Position numbers and translations under genes: made by a program. The notes under the pieces were generated by a model. The model was given only the letters and a program-made list of their open reading frames with translations. It was not told where the DNA came from and searched no databases. 64,000 bases of DNA, taken from assembly GCF_003259365.1 (NCBI RefSeq), contig NZ_QLLY01000004.1, forward strand, positions 62,001 through 126,000. The letters are read 5' to 3'. This stretch comes from Streptomyces sp. PsTaAH-137 (GTDB taxonomy: Bacteria > Actinomycetota > Actinomycetes > Streptomycetales > Streptomycetaceae). Of this stretch, positions 1-9,630 are shown in pieces. How positions within the stretch are numbered: the stretch's first letter is position 1; each line of letters starts with the position of its first letter.

Positions 1-240
1 GCGGCGGCCGATGACGACCTGGCGAAGACCGTGCACTACGGCATCGTGGCCGAGGAGGTCGTGGCCGCCGTCGAGGGCGAGCCCGTCGACCTCATCGAGA
101 CCCTGGCCCAGCGCATCGCCGACGCCTGCCTGAAGCACGAGGGAGTCCAGGAGGTCGAGGTCTGCGTCCACAAGCCGGACGCACCGATCACCGTGCCCTT
201 CGACGACGTGACCGTCACCATCACCCGGAGCCGAGTATGA
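1..240 (+). CDS. folB: Dihydroneopterin aldolase, 5' end cut off by window
   Basis: The window opens inside this gene: the frame is open from base 1 and stops at TGA 238-240, leaving 79 C-terminal residues. FolB splits 7,8-dihydroneopterin into 6-hydroxymethyl-dihydropterin and glycolaldehyde in cytoplasmic folate synthesis. The visible part carries DLAKTVHYGIVAEEV and the late VEVCVHKPDAPI stretch, both typical of the C-terminal half of FolB, including the conserved Lys-Pro pair. The stop overlaps the folK start in an ATGA junction, so the two are probably translationally coupled. Roughly 40 N-terminal residues lie outside the window. Confidence 0.93.
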   Translation, partial: AAADDDLAKTVHYGIVAEEVVAAVEGEPVDLIETLAQRIADACLKHEGVQEVEVCVHKPDAPITVPFDDVTVTITRSRV

Positions 241-836
241 ACAAAACTCCGTTCGACCCGACCGTTCAGCCGGTACCGACCTCCGTGATGGAGCAGGTCG
301 ACGCCGCTGACAGCACCCTGTCCAACCCCAAGCTGGCCGTGCTCTCCCTCGGCTCGAACCTGGGGAACCGCCTGGAGACCCTCCAGGGCGCCGTGGACGC
401 CCTGGAGGACACCCCCGGCGTCCGCGTCAAGGCCGTCTCACCCGTCTACGAGACACAGCCCTGGGGCGTCGACCCCGACAGCCAGCCCTCGTACTTCAAC
501 GCGGTGATCGTCCTCAAGACGACCCTCCCGCCCGACTCGCTCCTGGAGCGCGCCCACGCGGTCGAGGAGGCCTTCCACCGCGTCCGGGACGAGCACTGGG
601 GCCCGCGCACCATCGACGTCGACATCGTCGCGTACGCGGACGTGGTCTCCGACGACCCGGTGCTGACCCTCCCCCACCCCCGGGCCCACGAGCGCGCCTT
701 CGTGCTCGCGCCCTGGCACGACGTGGACCCCGAGGCACAGCTCCCCGGCCGCGGCCCGGTCACCGACCTGCTCGCCGCGGTGACCCGCGAGGGCGTGGCC
801 GCCCGCGCCGACCTGGAACTCCGGCTGCCCGAGTAA
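237..836 (+). CDS. folK: 2-amino-4-hydroxy-6-hydroxymethyldihydropteridine pyrophosphokinase
   Basis: FolK transfers pyrophosphate from ATP to 6-hydroxymethyl-dihydropterin, giving the substrate of dihydropteroate synthase. The 199-residue protein has LSLGSNLGNR near residue 38, YETQPWGV, YFNAVIVL, and the HPPK signature RDEHWGPRTIDVDIV near residues 117-131, followed by LPHPRAHERAFVLAP. About 35 extra N-terminal residues precede the HPPK fold, as in other Streptomyces FolK proteins. It overlaps folB by 4 bases and is the next step of the same pathway. folE, the first step, lies nearby on the opposite strand, converging on this pair. Confidence 0.95.
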   Translation: MNKTPFDPTVQPVPTSVMEQVDAADSTLSNPKLAVLSLGSNLGNRLETLQGAVDALEDTPGVRVKAVSPVYETQPWGVDPDSQPSYFNAVIVLKTTLPPDSLLERAHAVEEAFHRVRDEHWGPRTIDVDIVAYADVVSDDPVLTLPHPRAHERAFVLAPWHDVDPEAQLPGRGPVTDLLAAVTREGVAARADLELRLPE

Positions 837-911
837 TCGTTAGGGTCTGATGGGCAGAGCCGTGCGGCCACGCACGGCTGACGGGCGACCGACGGGGATG
901 AAGCAACCGCG

Positions 912-1400
912 ATGAAGCAACTGCGCATCAGAACTCTGGCCGGCCTCTTCGTGGCCGCCGGGGTGCTGTCCTGGGCGGGCGCCCGCCTGTGGAACTCGCT
1001 GGGCACCCTGCCCAGCGTTCCGCTGGCCGCGCCCATCGTGCTCGCGGTGATCGCCGTCGTCCTGCTGGCGACGGCCCTCTCCATCCGCTCCCGGCTGCGC
1101 GCCCAGCGCGAGCGCCGCCCCGGCGCCAAGGGCGTCGACCCGATGATGGCGGCCCGCGCGCTGGTCTTCGGCCAGGCCAGCGCACTGGTCGCGGCGCTCG
1201 TCGCCGGCATGTACGGCGGCACGGGCGTCTTCCTGCTGGAGGAGCTGGACATCCCGGTCCGCCGCGACCAGGCGATCTACGCCGGCTTCTCGGTCCTCGC
1301 CGGCATCGCCGTCATCGCGGCGGCCATCTTCCTGGAGCGCGTCTGCAAGCTCCCGGAGGACGACGACACGGACACGGAGGGCACCGCGCCGGTGGCGTGA
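912..1400 (+). CDS. DUF3180-type four-helix membrane protein
   Basis: Protein of 162 residues with four hydrophobic segments (about residues 8-27, 37-56, 78-98 and 117-137) and an acidic C-terminal tail (PEDDDTDTEG). It looks like the DUF3180 family, small actinobacterial membrane proteins of unknown function commonly located after folK; I base this on context and topology. The ATG at 912 follows a repeated GATGAAGCAA; no strong Shine-Dalgarno is visible. It lies 75 bases after folK on the same strand and may be cotranscribed with it. No function can be read from the sequence. Confidence 0.8.
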   Translation: MKQLRIRTLAGLFVAAGVLSWAGARLWNSLGTLPSVPLAAPIVLAVIAVVLLATALSIRSRLRAQRERRPGAKGVDPMMAARALVFGQASALVAALVAGMYGGTGVFLLEELDIPVRRDQAIYAGFSVLAGIAVIAAAIFLERVCKLPEDDDTDTEGTAPVA

Positions 1401-1423
1401 CGCGGGCCCGCACGGGCCCGTGA

Positions 1424-2029
1424 TCACCTGCCGATGATCAGGCTCATCGCCTCGTTGCGCGTGGCCGGGTCACGCAGCTGCCCGCGCACCGCGGACGTGA
1501 TGGTCTTGGCGCCAGGCTTGCGCACCCCGCGCATCGTCATGCACATGTGCTCGCACTCGACGACCACGATGACGCCGCGCGGCTCCAGGATCTCCATGAG
1601 GGAGTCCGCGATCTGGGTCGTCAGCCGCTCCTGGACCTGGGGGCGGCGGGCGTAGACGTCGACGAGGCGGGCCAGCTTCGACAGGCCGGTGATCTTGCCG
1701 TCGGTGGACGGGATGTACCCGACGTGGGCCACGCCCACGAAGGGGACCAGATGATGTTCACAGCTGGACTGCACCTCGATGTCCTTCACCAAGACCATCT
1801 CGTCGTGGCCCAGGTCGAACGTCGTCGTCAGCACGTCCTCGGGCTTCTGCCACAGGCCGGCGAATATCTCCTTGTACGCCCGAGCCACCCGCGCCGGAGT
1901 CTCCCGGAGGCCCTCGCGGTCCGGGTCCTCGCCGACCGCGATGAGGAGTTCGCGCACGGCGCTCTCGGCCCGCTTCTCGTCGAACTCGCCGATCGAGCTC
2001 TCGCCGTCCAGCGTCACCGGGTCGGTCAT
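1424..2029 (-). CDS. folE: GTP cyclohydrolase I
   Basis: FolE converts GTP to 7,8-dihydroneopterin triphosphate, the entry step of folate synthesis. The start at 2029 ([10 protein letters not shown]) is chosen because AGGAAGAGG lies just upstream and the resulting 201 residues match the family; the open frame continues upstream without such a signal. Zinc-site residues are visible in [10 protein letters not shown] and in [19 protein letters not shown], and [10 protein letters not shown] and [10 protein letters not shown] are family signatures. It is separated from ftsH by a strong terminator-like hairpin, so it probably has its own promoter between 2030 and 2080. Confidence 0.96.
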   Translation of the reverse strand: MTDPVTLDGESSIGEFDEKRAESAVRELLIAVGEDPDREGLRETPARVARAYKEIFAGLWQKPEDVLTTTFDLGHDEMVLVKDIEVQSSCEHHLVPFVGVAHVGYIPSTDGKITGLSKLARLVDVYARRPQVQERLTTQIADSLMEILEPRGVIVVVECEHMCMTMRGVRKPGAKTITSAVRGQLRDPATRNEAMSLIIGR

Positions 2030-2080
2030 GTCGTGCCTCTTCCTTGTACGGACATCCGGCACGGCCCCCAGACAGACAAA

Positions 2081-2122
2081 AGGCCGCGTCCCCCACACCG
2101 TAAAGCGTGGGGGACGCGGCCT
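2081..2122 (-). terminator. Intrinsic terminator after ftsH
   Basis: A 16-bp stem: arm 2081-2096 and arm 2107-2122 (AGGCCGCGTCCCCCAC and its complement) with a 10-base loop. On the minus strand it is followed by TTTTGTCTGTC, so it reads as a Rho-independent terminator for ftsH, located upstream of folE. Confidence 0.85.
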
Positions 2123-2149
2123 GCATTCCGGGCCCTGTGAAGGGTGCCG

Positions 2150-4201
2150 TCAGCTCTCGGGGCGGTCGTCCTTCACCGTGTCCACCGGGGTGGTGGTCTC
2201 GATGGCGGTCGCCGAGCCGTTCGCCCCGTTCGTCAGTGAGAGCTCCTTGGGGGAGAGCACCGGCGGGCGGGTCGAGGGGGTACGGCGGGAGGAGCCGGTC
2301 CACGCGGGGCGGGCCGGACGCTTCACGATCGGGGCGAAGATCTCGGCGATCTGCTCCTTGTTCAGCGTCTCCTTCTCCAGCAGCGCGAGGACCAGGTTGT
2401 CGAGAACGTCGCGGTTCTCGACGAGGATCTCCCAGGCCTCGTTGTGCGCCGTCTCGATGAGCTTCTTGACCTCTTCGTCGACGAGCGCGGCGACCTCTTC
2501 CGAGTAGTCGCGCTGGTGCGCCATCTCGCGGCCGAGGAACGGCTCGCTGTTGTCGCCGCCGAACTTGATCGCGCCGAGACGCTCGGTCATGCCGTACTGC
2601 GTGACCATCGCGCGGGCCGTGGAGGTGGCCTTCTCGATGTCGTTGGCCGCGCCGGTGGTCGGGTCGTGGAAGACCAGTTCCTCGGCCGCCCGGCCGCCCA
2701 GCATGTAGGCGAGCTGGTCGAGCATCTCGTTGCGCGTGGTCGAGTACTTGTCCTCGTCCGGGAGCACCATCGTGTACCCGAGCGCGCGGCCGCGGGACAG
2801 GATCGTGATCTTGTGCACCGGGTCGGAGTTCGGAGACGCCGCCGCGACCAGGGCGTGACCGCCCTCGTGGTACGCGGTGATCTTCTTCTCCTTGTCCGAC
2901 ATGATCCGGGTCCGCTTCTGCGGGCCCGCGACCACACGGTCGATCGCCTCGTCCAGCATGTGGTTGTCGATCAGCTTCTTGTCGCTGCGCGCCGTGAGGA
3001 GCGCCGCTTCGTTCAGCACGTTCGACAGGTCCGCGCCGGTGAAGCCGGGGGTGCGGCGGGCGACGGCCGACAGGTCGACGTCCGGGGCGACCGGCTTGCC
3101 CTTCTGGTGGACCTTGAGGATCTCCAGACGGCCCTGCATGTCCGGGCGGTCGACCGCGATCTGGCGGTCGAAGCGGCCGGGACGCAGCAGCGCGGGGTCG
3201 AGGATGTCGGGCCGGTTCGTGGCGGCGATCAGGATGACGCCGCCCTTCACGTCGAAGCCGTCCATCTCGACGAGCAGCTGGTTGAGCGTCTGCTCGCGCT
3301 CGTCGTGACCGCCGCCGAGGCCGGCGCCGCGATGGCGGCCGACCGCGTCGATCTCGTCGACGAAGACGATCGCCGGGGCGTTCGCCTTGGCCTGCTCGAA
3401 GAGGTCACGGACTCGGGAGGCACCGACACCGACGAACATCTCGACGAAGTCGGAACCGGAGATCGAGTAGAAGGGCACCCCGGCCTCGCCGGCGACGGCG
3501 CGCGCGAGGAGCGTCTTGCCGGTACCGGGCGGGCCGTACAGCAGAACGCCCTTGGGGATCTTGGCGCCGACGGCCTGGAACTTCGCCGGCTCCTGGAGGA
3601 ACTCCTTGATCTCGTGGAGTTCCTCGACCGCCTCGTCCGAGCCCGCCACGTCGGCGAACGTCGTCTTCGGGGTGTCCTTGGTGATGAGCTTGGCCTTGGA
3701 CTTCCCGAACTGCATGACCCGGGAGCCGCCGCCCTGCATCTGATTCATCAGGAACAGGAAGACGACGACGATGAGGACGAAGGGCAGCAGCGACAGCAGG
3801 ATGCTGACGAACGCGTTCTGCTTCGTCGGGGAGACGGTGTAACCGTCGGGGATCTGCTTGTCCTCGAACTTGGACTGCAGGGACTTGGCCACGTCGACGC
3901 CCTGGTCGCCGATGTAGCTCGCCTGGATCTTGCTGGAGCCGTCGACCTTCTCGCCGCTCTTCAGCTCGACCTTGATGGTGTTCTCGTCACCGGTGGTGAT
4001 CTTGGCCTGCTGGACCTGGTTCTTGTCGATGGCCTGAATGACCTGGCCGGTGTCCACCGTCTTGTAGCCGCCGGACGAGCCGACGACCTGCATCAACACG
4101 ACCACGGCAAGGACGGCCAGCACGATCCACATGACCGGCCCACGGAAGTATCGCTTCACGTCCATCCATACGGAGCGGTTCCGCCCCGTCCCTCCTGCCA
4201 T
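2150..4201 (-). CDS. ftsH: ATP-dependent zinc metalloprotease FtsH
   Basis: Membrane-bound AAA+ protease that degrades misassembled membrane proteins and unstable regulators. The 683-residue protein has two transmembrane segments (about 22-40 and 132-152) flanking an extracytoplasmic domain, Walker A GPPGTGKT at 223-230, Walker B VFVDEID ending at 285, the second region of homology ([20 protein letters not shown]), and the zinc-protease motif HEGGH at 445-449. The C-terminal tail is low complexity. The start is uncertain: Met13 (base 4165) gives the [12 protein letters not shown] start that I recall for Streptomyces FtsH, and neither start has an ideal Shine-Dalgarno. The upstream region holds decamer repeats described separately. 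Confidence 0.96.
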   Translation of the reverse strand: MAGGTGRNRSVWMDVKRYFRGPVMWIVLAVLAVVVLMQVVGSSGGYKTVDTGQVIQAIDKNQVQQAKITTGDENTIKVELKSGEKVDGSSKIQASYIGDQGVDVAKSLQSKFEDKQIPDGYTVSPTKQNAFVSILLSLLPFVLIVVVFLFLMNQMQGGGSRVMQFGKSKAKLITKDTPKTTFADVAGSDEAVEELHEIKEFLQEPAKFQAVGAKIPKGVLLYGPPGTGKTLLARAVAGEAGVPFYSISGSDFVEMFVGVGASRVRDLFEQAKANAPAIVFVDEIDAVGRHRGAGLGGGHDEREQTLNQLLVEMDGFDVKGGVILIAATNRPDILDPALLRPGRFDRQIAVDRPDMQGRLEILKVHQKGKPVAPDVDLSAVARRTPGFTGADLSNVLNEAALLTARSDKKLIDNHMLDEAIDRVVAGPQKRTRIMSDKEKKITAYHEGGHALVAAASPNSDPVHKITILSRGRALGYTMVLPDEDKYSTTRNEMLDQLAYMLGGRAAEELVFHDPTTGAANDIEKATSTARAMVTQYGMTERLGAIKFGGDNSEPFLGREMAHQRDYSEEVAALVDEEVKKLIETAHNEAWEILVENRDVLDNLVLALLEKETLNKEQIAEIFAPIVKRPARPAWTGSSRRTPSTRPPVLSPKELSLTNGANGSATAIETTTPVDTVKDDRPES

Positions 4202-4217
4202 AGTGAGTTTGATAAGG

Positions 4218-4275
4218 CTGTTTCAAGCTGTTGAGCTCTTGAACCTGTTTGAAGCTGTTTGAAGAACTGTTCTTC
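4218..4275 (-). promoter_or_regulatory. Repeat-rich region upstream of ftsH
   Basis: Plus-strand CTGTTTGAAG occurs twice in tandem (4245-4264), with CTGTTTCAAG at 4218-4227 and the related CTGTTGAGCTCTTGAAC at 4228-4244, followed by a perfect 7-1-7 inverted repeat GAAGAACTGTTCTTC at 4261-4275. The stretch is AT-rich compared with its surroundings and lies directly before ftsH, suggesting a promoter or operator array. No known binding protein is recognised. Confidence 0.5.
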
Positions 4276-4344
4276 GGACGGTACCCCAGCATTGTCACCC
4301 GAAGTCGCAGGGGACGTCCGACAATCTCGCCTTCGCATGCTCCA

Positions 4345-4375
4345 ACGGCGGGAAGCCCCTGAGGGTTCCCGCCGT
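4345..4375 (-). terminator. Hairpin after hpt
   Basis: Inverted repeat ACGGCGGGAA (4345-4354) and TTCCCGCCGT (4366-4375) with an 11-base loop, 11 bases past the hpt stop. No T-run follows on the minus strand, so it is a GC-rich hairpin terminator of the type common in Streptomyces, or an RNA-stabilising stem. Confidence 0.6.
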
Positions 4376-4386
4376 CTGACGTGACC

Positions 4387-4947
4387 TCAGCCGCCGTAGA
4401 CGTGCGGGGCCAGCGTGCCGACGAACGGCAGGTTCCGGTACTTCTCCGCGTAGTCGAGGCCGTACCCGACCACGAACTCGTTCGGGATGTCGAAGCCGAC
4501 CCACTTGACGTCGATGTCGACCTTGGCCGCCTCGGGCTTGCGCAGCAGCGTGCACACCTCCAGGGAGGCGGGCTCGCGGGTGCCGAGGTTGGTCAGCAGC
4601 CAGGACAGCGTCAGACCGGAGTCGATGATGTCCTCGACGATCAGGACGTGCTTGTCCTTGATGTCGGTGTCGAGGTCCTTGAGGATCCGCACGACACCCG
4701 AGGACTGGGTGCCGGAGCCGTACGACGACACCGCCATCCAGTCCATGGTGACGGGGGTGGACAGGGCGCGAGCCAGGTCCGCCATGACCATCACAGCGCC
4801 CTTGAGGACCCCGACGATGAGCAGGTCCTTGCCCGCGTATTCGGCATCGACCTTGGCTGCCAGCTCGGCCAGCTTCGCGTCGATCTCTTCCTTGGTGATG
4901 AGCACCGACTTGAGGTCGGTGCCCATGTCTTTCGCGTCCACCCGCAT
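4387..4947 (-). CDS. hpt: Hypoxanthine phosphoribosyltransferase
   Basis: Purine salvage enzyme joining hypoxanthine or guanine to PRPP. The start at 4947 gives 186 residues beginning [12 protein letters not shown]; Met8 (base 4926) is a possible alternative. The PRPP-binding motif [13 protein letters not shown] is present, as are [19 protein letters not shown] and the C-terminal [15 protein letters not shown] typical of Hpt. The frame stays open far upstream through tilS, but that extension is a high-GC artefact. It follows tilS by 44 bases on the same strand, in the conserved bacterial order tilS-hpt-ftsH. Confidence 0.95.
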   Translation of the reverse strand: MRVDAKDMGTDLKSVLITKEEIDAKLAELAAKVDAEYAGKDLLIVGVLKGAVMVMADLARALSTPVTMDWMAVSSYGSGTQSSGVVRILKDLDTDIKDKHVLIVEDIIDSGLTLSWLLTNLGTREPASLEVCTLLRKPEAAKVDIDVKWVGFDIPNEFVVGYGLDYAEKYRNLPFVGTLAPHVYGG

Positions 4948-4991
4948 CACTTTCGGTCGTCCCACCGGCCGCCGCGACGTGAGCCGCGGTG

Positions 4992-6011
4992 TCAGCCTTG
5001 CCGGATGACCAGTCTGCCACCCTGCCGCTGGGCGACGACTTTGCCCGGGAGATTGATCTCCTTCTGGCCCCGCCATCCGGTGATCAGGCGGTCCACCTCT
5101 TCGATGTGCCGGGCGAACAGGGCGCCGGCCGGGGCCCCGGCCTCGATGGCGGCCCGGCGCAGGATGCGGCGGCGCACGGCGGGCGGCAGCGCGTAGAGCT
5201 TGGCGCATTCGAGGAGTCCGGCGGCGTCGCAGACGGATTCGGCGGCCTGCGCGGCCCAGGCGTCCAGCGCGTCGGCATCGTCGCGGGACAACTGGGCCGT
5301 ACGGGCGAGCGCCTCGACGACGCCCTTGCCGAGCGCCTTCTCCAGGGCGGGCAGTCCTTCGTGCCGCAGCCTGGACCTCGTATAGGCCGGATCGGTGTTG
5401 TGCGGGTCGTCCCAGACCGGGAGGTGCTGGACGAGACAGGCCTTGCGGGCGGTCTGCCGGTCGAGGTGGAGGAAGGGGCGCCGGTAGCGGCCGTCGACCC
5501 CCGAGATCGCGGCCATGCCGGACAGGGAGCGGATGCCGGAGCCGCGGGCGAGGCCGAGCAGCACGGTCTCGGCCTGGTCGTCGCGGGTGTGGCCGAGCAG
5601 GACGGCGGCCGCGCCGAGACGCTCGGCGGCGGCGTCGAGGGCGGCGTAGCGGGCGTCGCGGGCGGCCGCTTCCGGGCCTCCGTCGCGGCCGACCTGCACG
5701 GCGACGGACTCGGCCGGGGCCAGTCCGAGGGCGGTCAGGCGCAGGACGACGTCCTCGGCGCGGGAGTCGGAGCCGGACTGCAGACCGTGGTCGACGGTGA
5801 TGCCGCCGGCCCGGATGCCGAGTTTGGGGGCCTCGAAGGCGAGGGCGGAGGCGAGCGCCGTGGAGTCGGCGCCGCCGGAGCAGGCGACGAGGACCAGGGG
5901 CCGCTCGGGGGGTGTGGGGGGCGTGGGGGATGCGGGCTGTGCGTTGAGGATGTCGTGGAGGACGCGGCGGACCGCCAGGCGTATCGCCGCGACCGCAGGA
6001 TGGGGACCCAT
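4992..6011 (-). CDS. tilS: tRNA(Ile)-lysidine synthase
   Basis: TilS ligates lysine to C34 of the CAU-anticodon isoleucine tRNA, changing its specificity to AUA; the enzyme is essential in most bacteria. The 339-residue protein carries the PP-loop ATP pyrophosphatase motif SGGADST ([12 protein letters not shown], near residue 45), then VDHGLQ and [20 protein letters not shown], which are diagnostic for TilS. The C-terminal substrate-binding region is short, as in other actinobacteria. It is upstream of hpt in the same orientation. The 209-bp gap before the next gene (6012-6220) shows no gene. Confidence 0.95.
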   Translation of the reverse strand: MGPHPAVAAIRLAVRRVLHDILNAQPASPTPPTPPERPLVLVACSGGADSTALASALAFEAPKLGIRAGGITVDHGLQSGSDSRAEDVVLRLTALGLAPAESVAVQVGRDGGPEAAARDARYAALDAAAERLGAAAVLLGHTRDDQAETVLLGLARGSGIRSLSGMAAISGVDGRYRRPFLHLDRQTARKACLVQHLPVWDDPHNTDPAYTRSRLRHEGLPALEKALGKGVVEALARTAQLSRDDADALDAWAAQAAESVCDAAGLLECAKLYALPPAVRRRILRRAAIEAGAPAGALFARHIEEVDRLITGWRGQKEINLPGKVVAQRQGGRLVIRQG

Positions 6012-6220
6012 GTCCGGTTCCCTTCATTCCGTTGTCTAGGGGAGTGGGCGCCAACTCGTGAGCCGTGCGCGACGGCTCAGTCGCTCAACGGTGACTCGGT
6101 GATTTCGGTCACGCAGAGTGTGTCGATGGTGACAGAGACGAGCCATTCCCTGAGCATTGCACGCCAGCCCACGGGCCACGGTCCCTCGGATGGGTGATCC
6201 TGAGCAATTTTGGGCGTGCC

Positions 6221-7369
6221 TTACGAGGCGTCGTGGGCGCCGTCTGTCTTGTTGTGCACCCGCGCGACCCAGTCCGCCGGTTTGGCGATCTCCGCCTTGG
6301 TGGGGAGGGTGTTCGGCGATGTCCAGACACGGTTGAAGCCGTCCATACCGACCTGGTCGACGACGGCTCGTACGAATCGCTCGCCGTCGCGGTACTGGCG
6401 CAGCTTGGCGTCGAGGCCGAGGAGCTTGCGCAGGGCCATGTCGAGCCGGGAGGCGCCCTTCTGGCGGCGCTGCTGGAACTTCTCGCGGATCTCTCCCACG
6501 GTCGGTACGACGTCGGGGCCGACGCCGTCCATCACGTAGTCCGCGTGCCCTTCGAGCAGGGACATCACGGCGGTGAGGCGGGCGAGGACCTCGCGCTGGG
6601 CGGGCGACTGGACCAGCTCGACGAGGGAGCGCCCGCCGTCGTCCTCCTCGCCCTCCGGGCGTCCCCCGGCGAGGGACTGCGCGGCTTCCCTGATCCGCTC
6701 CAGGAACGTCGACGGGTCGACCTCGGTCTCCTCCAGGAACGACTGAATCTCGCCCTCCAGATGGTCGCGCAGCCAGGGCACGGCCGTGAACTGGGTGCGG
6801 TGGGTCTCCTCGTGCAGGCAGACCCAGAGCCTGAAGTCGTGCGGGTCCACGTCGAGTTCGCGCTCCACGTGCACGATGTTCGGCGCGACGAGCAGCAGCC
6901 TGCCGCCGCCGTTCGGCGCGGCGGGGAGGTCGCTGGTGGCGGGGGCGAAGGTCTCGTACTGGCCGAGGACGCGGGAGGACAGGAACGACAGCAGCATGCC
7001 CAGCTCGACGCCGGTGACCTTGCCGCCGACCGCGCCGAGGACGGCGCCGCCGGCGCCCGGGCCGCGGCGCTCCTGCATCTTGTCGAGCAGCGGCTTGAGG
7101 AGTTCGCGGAAGCCCGCGACGTTCGCCTTCACCCAGCCCGGGCGGTCCACCACGAGGACGGGGGTGTCGTGCATGTCGTCGGAGGCCATGCGCGTGTACG
7201 CGCGGACGTGCTCCTCCGAGGCCTTGGCGTGCCGGCGCAGCTCGGAGACGACGGCGCGCGCCTCGTCACGGCTCACCTCCGGGCCGGGCCGTACGAGTCG
7301 GGTCGCCGTGGCCACCGCGAGGTTCCAGTCGACCATTCCTGCCGAAGCCGCTCCGCCGAAGCTCGTCAT
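6221..7369 (-). CDS. Zincin-like metalloprotease family protein (DUF2342 type)
   Basis: Protein of 382 residues with the HEXXH zinc motif in WVCLHEETHRTQF, where His-Glu-Glu-Thr-His would bind zinc and act in catalysis. This matches the actinobacterial zinc-dependent metalloprotease family that has also been annotated as coenzyme F420 biosynthesis-associated. No signal peptide or clear transmembrane segment is seen, so it is probably cytoplasmic. Its substrate is unknown. The position between dacB and tilS on the same strand is one I recall as conserved in Streptomyces. No good Shine-Dalgarno is visible close to the ATG at 7369. Confidence 0.85.
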   Translation of the reverse strand: MTSFGGAASAGMVDWNLAVATATRLVRPGPEVSRDEARAVVSELRRHAKASEEHVRAYTRMASDDMHDTPVLVVDRPGWVKANVAGFRELLKPLLDKMQERRGPGAGGAVLGAVGGKVTGVELGMLLSFLSSRVLGQYETFAPATSDLPAAPNGGGRLLLVAPNIVHVERELDVDPHDFRLWVCLHEETHRTQFTAVPWLRDHLEGEIQSFLEETEVDPSTFLERIREAAQSLAGGRPEGEEDDGGRSLVELVQSPAQREVLARLTAVMSLLEGHADYVMDGVGPDVVPTVGEIREKFQQRRQKGASRLDMALRKLLGLDAKLRQYRDGERFVRAVVDQVGMDGFNRVWTSPNTLPTKAEIAKPADWVARVHNKTDGAHDAS

Positions 7370-7434
7370 GCGTCAACGGTACGTGACCCTTCGGGTACGG
7401 GGAGGGGGTTGGACCCTGACTGAACCCTGACGCT

Positions 7435-8901
7435 TCAGCGGCAGCCGCAGTTGGCGACGGAGGAGGCGAGCCGGTCCAGGACGGCCTGGGCGGACTGGGG
7501 GCCGGGGGCGCCCTCGGTCATGAAGGCGAAGGCCAGCAGGCGGCCGTCGGCGTCGACGACCGTGCCGGCCAGGGTGTTCACGCCGGTGAGGGTGCCGGTC
7601 TTGGCGCGGACCAGGCCGGTTCCGGAGGCGTCGGCCTCGTCCGTGTAGCGGTGGGCGAGGGTGCCGGTGAAGCCCGCGACGGGCAGGCCGGTGAGCAGGG
7701 AGCGCAGCTCGGGGCGGCTGCGGTCGGCGGCCTCGGCGAGCAGGCCGGTGAGCAGGGCGGCGGAGGCCTTGTCGGTGCGGTCGAGGCCGCTGCCGTCGGA
7801 GAAGTGGGTGCCGGACAGCGGCAGGTCCAGCTTCTTCAGCTGCTTCTTGATGGCCCGGCCCGCGCCGTCGAAGTCGTGGCTCTCGTCGGCGGCGATCGCG
7901 GTCTGCCGGGCGAGGGCCTCGGCGATGTCGTTGTCGCTGTTGGTGAGCATGCGCTCGACGAGGGCGGACAGGGGCGGCGACTCGACCTTGGCGACGTCCT
8001 CGGCCTGCCCGGAGGCCTTGCCGGGGCCGGGGGCGCCCTTGGTCCTGATGCCGCGCTCGTGCAGCAGGTCCGCGAACTTCTGCGCCGCCGACGCCGCGGG
8101 ATCGGCGGCGCGCGGCGCCGGGCCGCTGTTGGAGTCGTCGGTGCGGGCCTCGTCGGTCATCAGGGCGGAGACCTGGGCGAGGTTGTCGTTCACGCCGATG
8201 GGGTGCAGCGACGGTCCCGAGTACAGCGAGGTGTCGTACGAGAGCGTGACCTCGGTGGTGCCGGCGTCCTTGAGGGAGGCGGCGGTCCGGTCGGCGAGGG
8301 TGGTGAGGCTCGCGGCGTCGTAGGGATTCTTGTCGCGGGCCGTCAGGGTGGGGTCGCCGCCGCCGATCAGCAGCAGTTCCTTCGTGTCCTGCTCCAGGGC
8401 CGTACGGGTGGCGATGCGGTGGCCGGGGCCCGCCGCCGTGAGCGCGGCGACCGCGGTGGCCAGCTTCGTCGTGGACGCGGGGGTGAGGGCGTCGCCCGCC
8501 GACTTTCCGTAGAGCCGCTTGCCGGTGGCGGCGTCGACGACCGCGGCGGTGCGGCGCGGGCCCAGGGCCGCGTCCTTGAGCAGCGGGTCCAGTACGTCGG
8601 CCAGGGCGTGCTCCGTCGGGCCCGGCACCGACGCCCCGGGCGCGGCGAGGACCGCGGGGGCGCTGGGGGCCGCGGCCGACGCCCCCGCGGACGTACGGCC
8701 GTGATCTGCACCACCCCGGCTGCCCTGGGAGACCGCCCGGTCCGCCTCGGCCTTACGCTGACCGGAGGAGTCCCAGGGGCCGGTCGCGACCGCCACCAGG
8801 GCGGCGAAGGCCACACCCACCGCCGTCGCTCCCACCGTGAACTGCCTGGTCTTGGTCTTCGCAACGCCCGTAACGAGCTGCGAAGCCTTCAGCTCCGGCA
8901 C
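7435..8901 (-). CDS. dacB: D-alanyl-D-alanine carboxypeptidase/endopeptidase (PBP4 family)
   Basis: Peptidoglycan hydrolase of the PBP4 (DacB, S13 peptidase) type, removing terminal D-Ala and cutting cross-links outside the membrane. The GTG start at 8901 is chosen because AAAGGGG precedes it; the frame extends 15 codons further. A membrane segment (about residues 23-40, VGATAVGVAFAALVAVATG) anchors or exports it. All three penicilloyl-serine motifs are visible: SxxK as STTK (TPASTTKLATA), SDN (TNSDNDIAEA) and KTG (RAKTGTLTG). It is divergent from ppa, sharing an 86-bp promoter region. Confidence 0.93.
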   Translation of the reverse strand: MPELKASQLVTGVAKTKTRQFTVGATAVGVAFAALVAVATGPWDSSGQRKAEADRAVSQGSRGGADHGRTSAGASAAAPSAPAVLAAPGASVPGPTEHALADVLDPLLKDAALGPRRTAAVVDAATGKRLYGKSAGDALTPASTTKLATAVAALTAAGPGHRIATRTALEQDTKELLLIGGGDPTLTARDKNPYDAASLTTLADRTAASLKDAGTTEVTLSYDTSLYSGPSLHPIGVNDNLAQVSALMTDEARTDDSNSGPAPRAADPAASAAQKFADLLHERGIRTKGAPGPGKASGQAEDVAKVESPPLSALVERMLTNSDNDIAEALARQTAIAADESHDFDGAGRAIKKQLKKLDLPLSGTHFSDGSGLDRTDKASAALLTGLLAEAADRSRPELRSLLTGLPVAGFTGTLAHRYTDEADASGTGLVRAKTGTLTGVNTLAGTVVDADGRLLAFAFMTEGAPGPQSAQAVLDRLASSVANCGCR

Positions 8902-8987
8902 CGCGGACCAGCCCCTTTCGCGATCACACACCTGCGTAGGGGACACTTAACCACCAGAAGTTTGTGTTGATCATGGAGGAGCCACCG

Positions 8988-9479
8988 GTGGAGTTCGACG
9001 TCACGATCGAGATTCCGAAGGGATCGCGGAACAAGTACGAGGTCGACCACGAGACCGGTCGCATCCGTCTCGACCGTCGTCTGTTCACCTCGACCGCCTA
9101 CCCGACGGACTACGGCTTCGTCGAGAACACGCTCGGCGAGGACGGCGACCCGCTGGACGCGCTGGTCATCCTGGACGAGCCGACGTTCCCGGGCTGTCTC
9201 ATCAAGTGCCGCGCGATCGGCATGTTCCGGATGACGGACGAGGCCGGTGGCGACGACAAGCTGCTGTGCGTCCCCGCGACGGACCCGCGGATGGAGCACC
9301 TGCGCGACATCCACCACGTCTCCGAGTTCGACCGCCTGGAGATCCAGCACTTCTTCGAGGTCTACAAGGACCTGGAGCCCGGCAAGTCCGTCGAGGGCGC
9401 CGACTGGGTCGGCCGCACCGAGGCCGAGGCCGAGATCGAGCGCTCGTACAAGCGTGCTCAGGACCAGGGCGGCCACTGA
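8988..9479 (+). CDS. ppa: Inorganic pyrophosphatase
   Basis: Soluble family I pyrophosphatase, hydrolysing pyrophosphate to drive biosynthesis. The GTG start at 8988 follows GGAGGA by 7 bases, giving 163 residues beginning [20 protein letters not shown], the normal length; an upstream in-frame start at 8964 would place this Shine-Dalgarno inside the gene. The signature DGDPLDALV with its metal-binding aspartates is present, together with DYGFVENT. A membrane pyrophosphatase (hppA) is also encoded in this window. A hairpin terminator follows. Confidence 0.96.
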   Translation: MEFDVTIEIPKGSRNKYEVDHETGRIRLDRRLFTSTAYPTDYGFVENTLGEDGDPLDALVILDEPTFPGCLIKCRAIGMFRMTDEAGGDDKLLCVPATDPRMEHLRDIHHVSEFDRLEIQHFFEVYKDLEPGKSVEGADWVGRTEAEAEIERSYKRAQDQGGH

Positions 9480-9515
9480 GCCGTCGGGCGTAGTGCCCCT
9501 GCGCTGTCCGCCGGA

Positions 9516-9545
9516 CGGGCCGTACGACATCTGTCGTGCGGCCCG
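9516..9545 (+). terminator. Hairpin terminator after ppa
   Basis: A 13-bp stem, CGGGCCGTACGAC (9516-9528) pairing with GTCGTGCGGCCCG (9533-9545) with one G-U pair and a 4-base loop, 36 bases past the ppa stop. Confidence 0.75.
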
Positions 9546-9630
9546 CCCGCGTTTCTGTGCGCATACTGAGGCGTACCGGAGGTAGACGCCTGGAGAGGCG
9601 TGATCATCAGAAGGGCGAGAAGGGCACGAG

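Noticed and set aside
4387..6054. Very long open frame covering hpt and reading on through tilS on the minus strand
   Set aside because: Upstream of base 4947 the translation is Arg/Pro/Gly-rich without family motifs; tilS in another frame explains the region.
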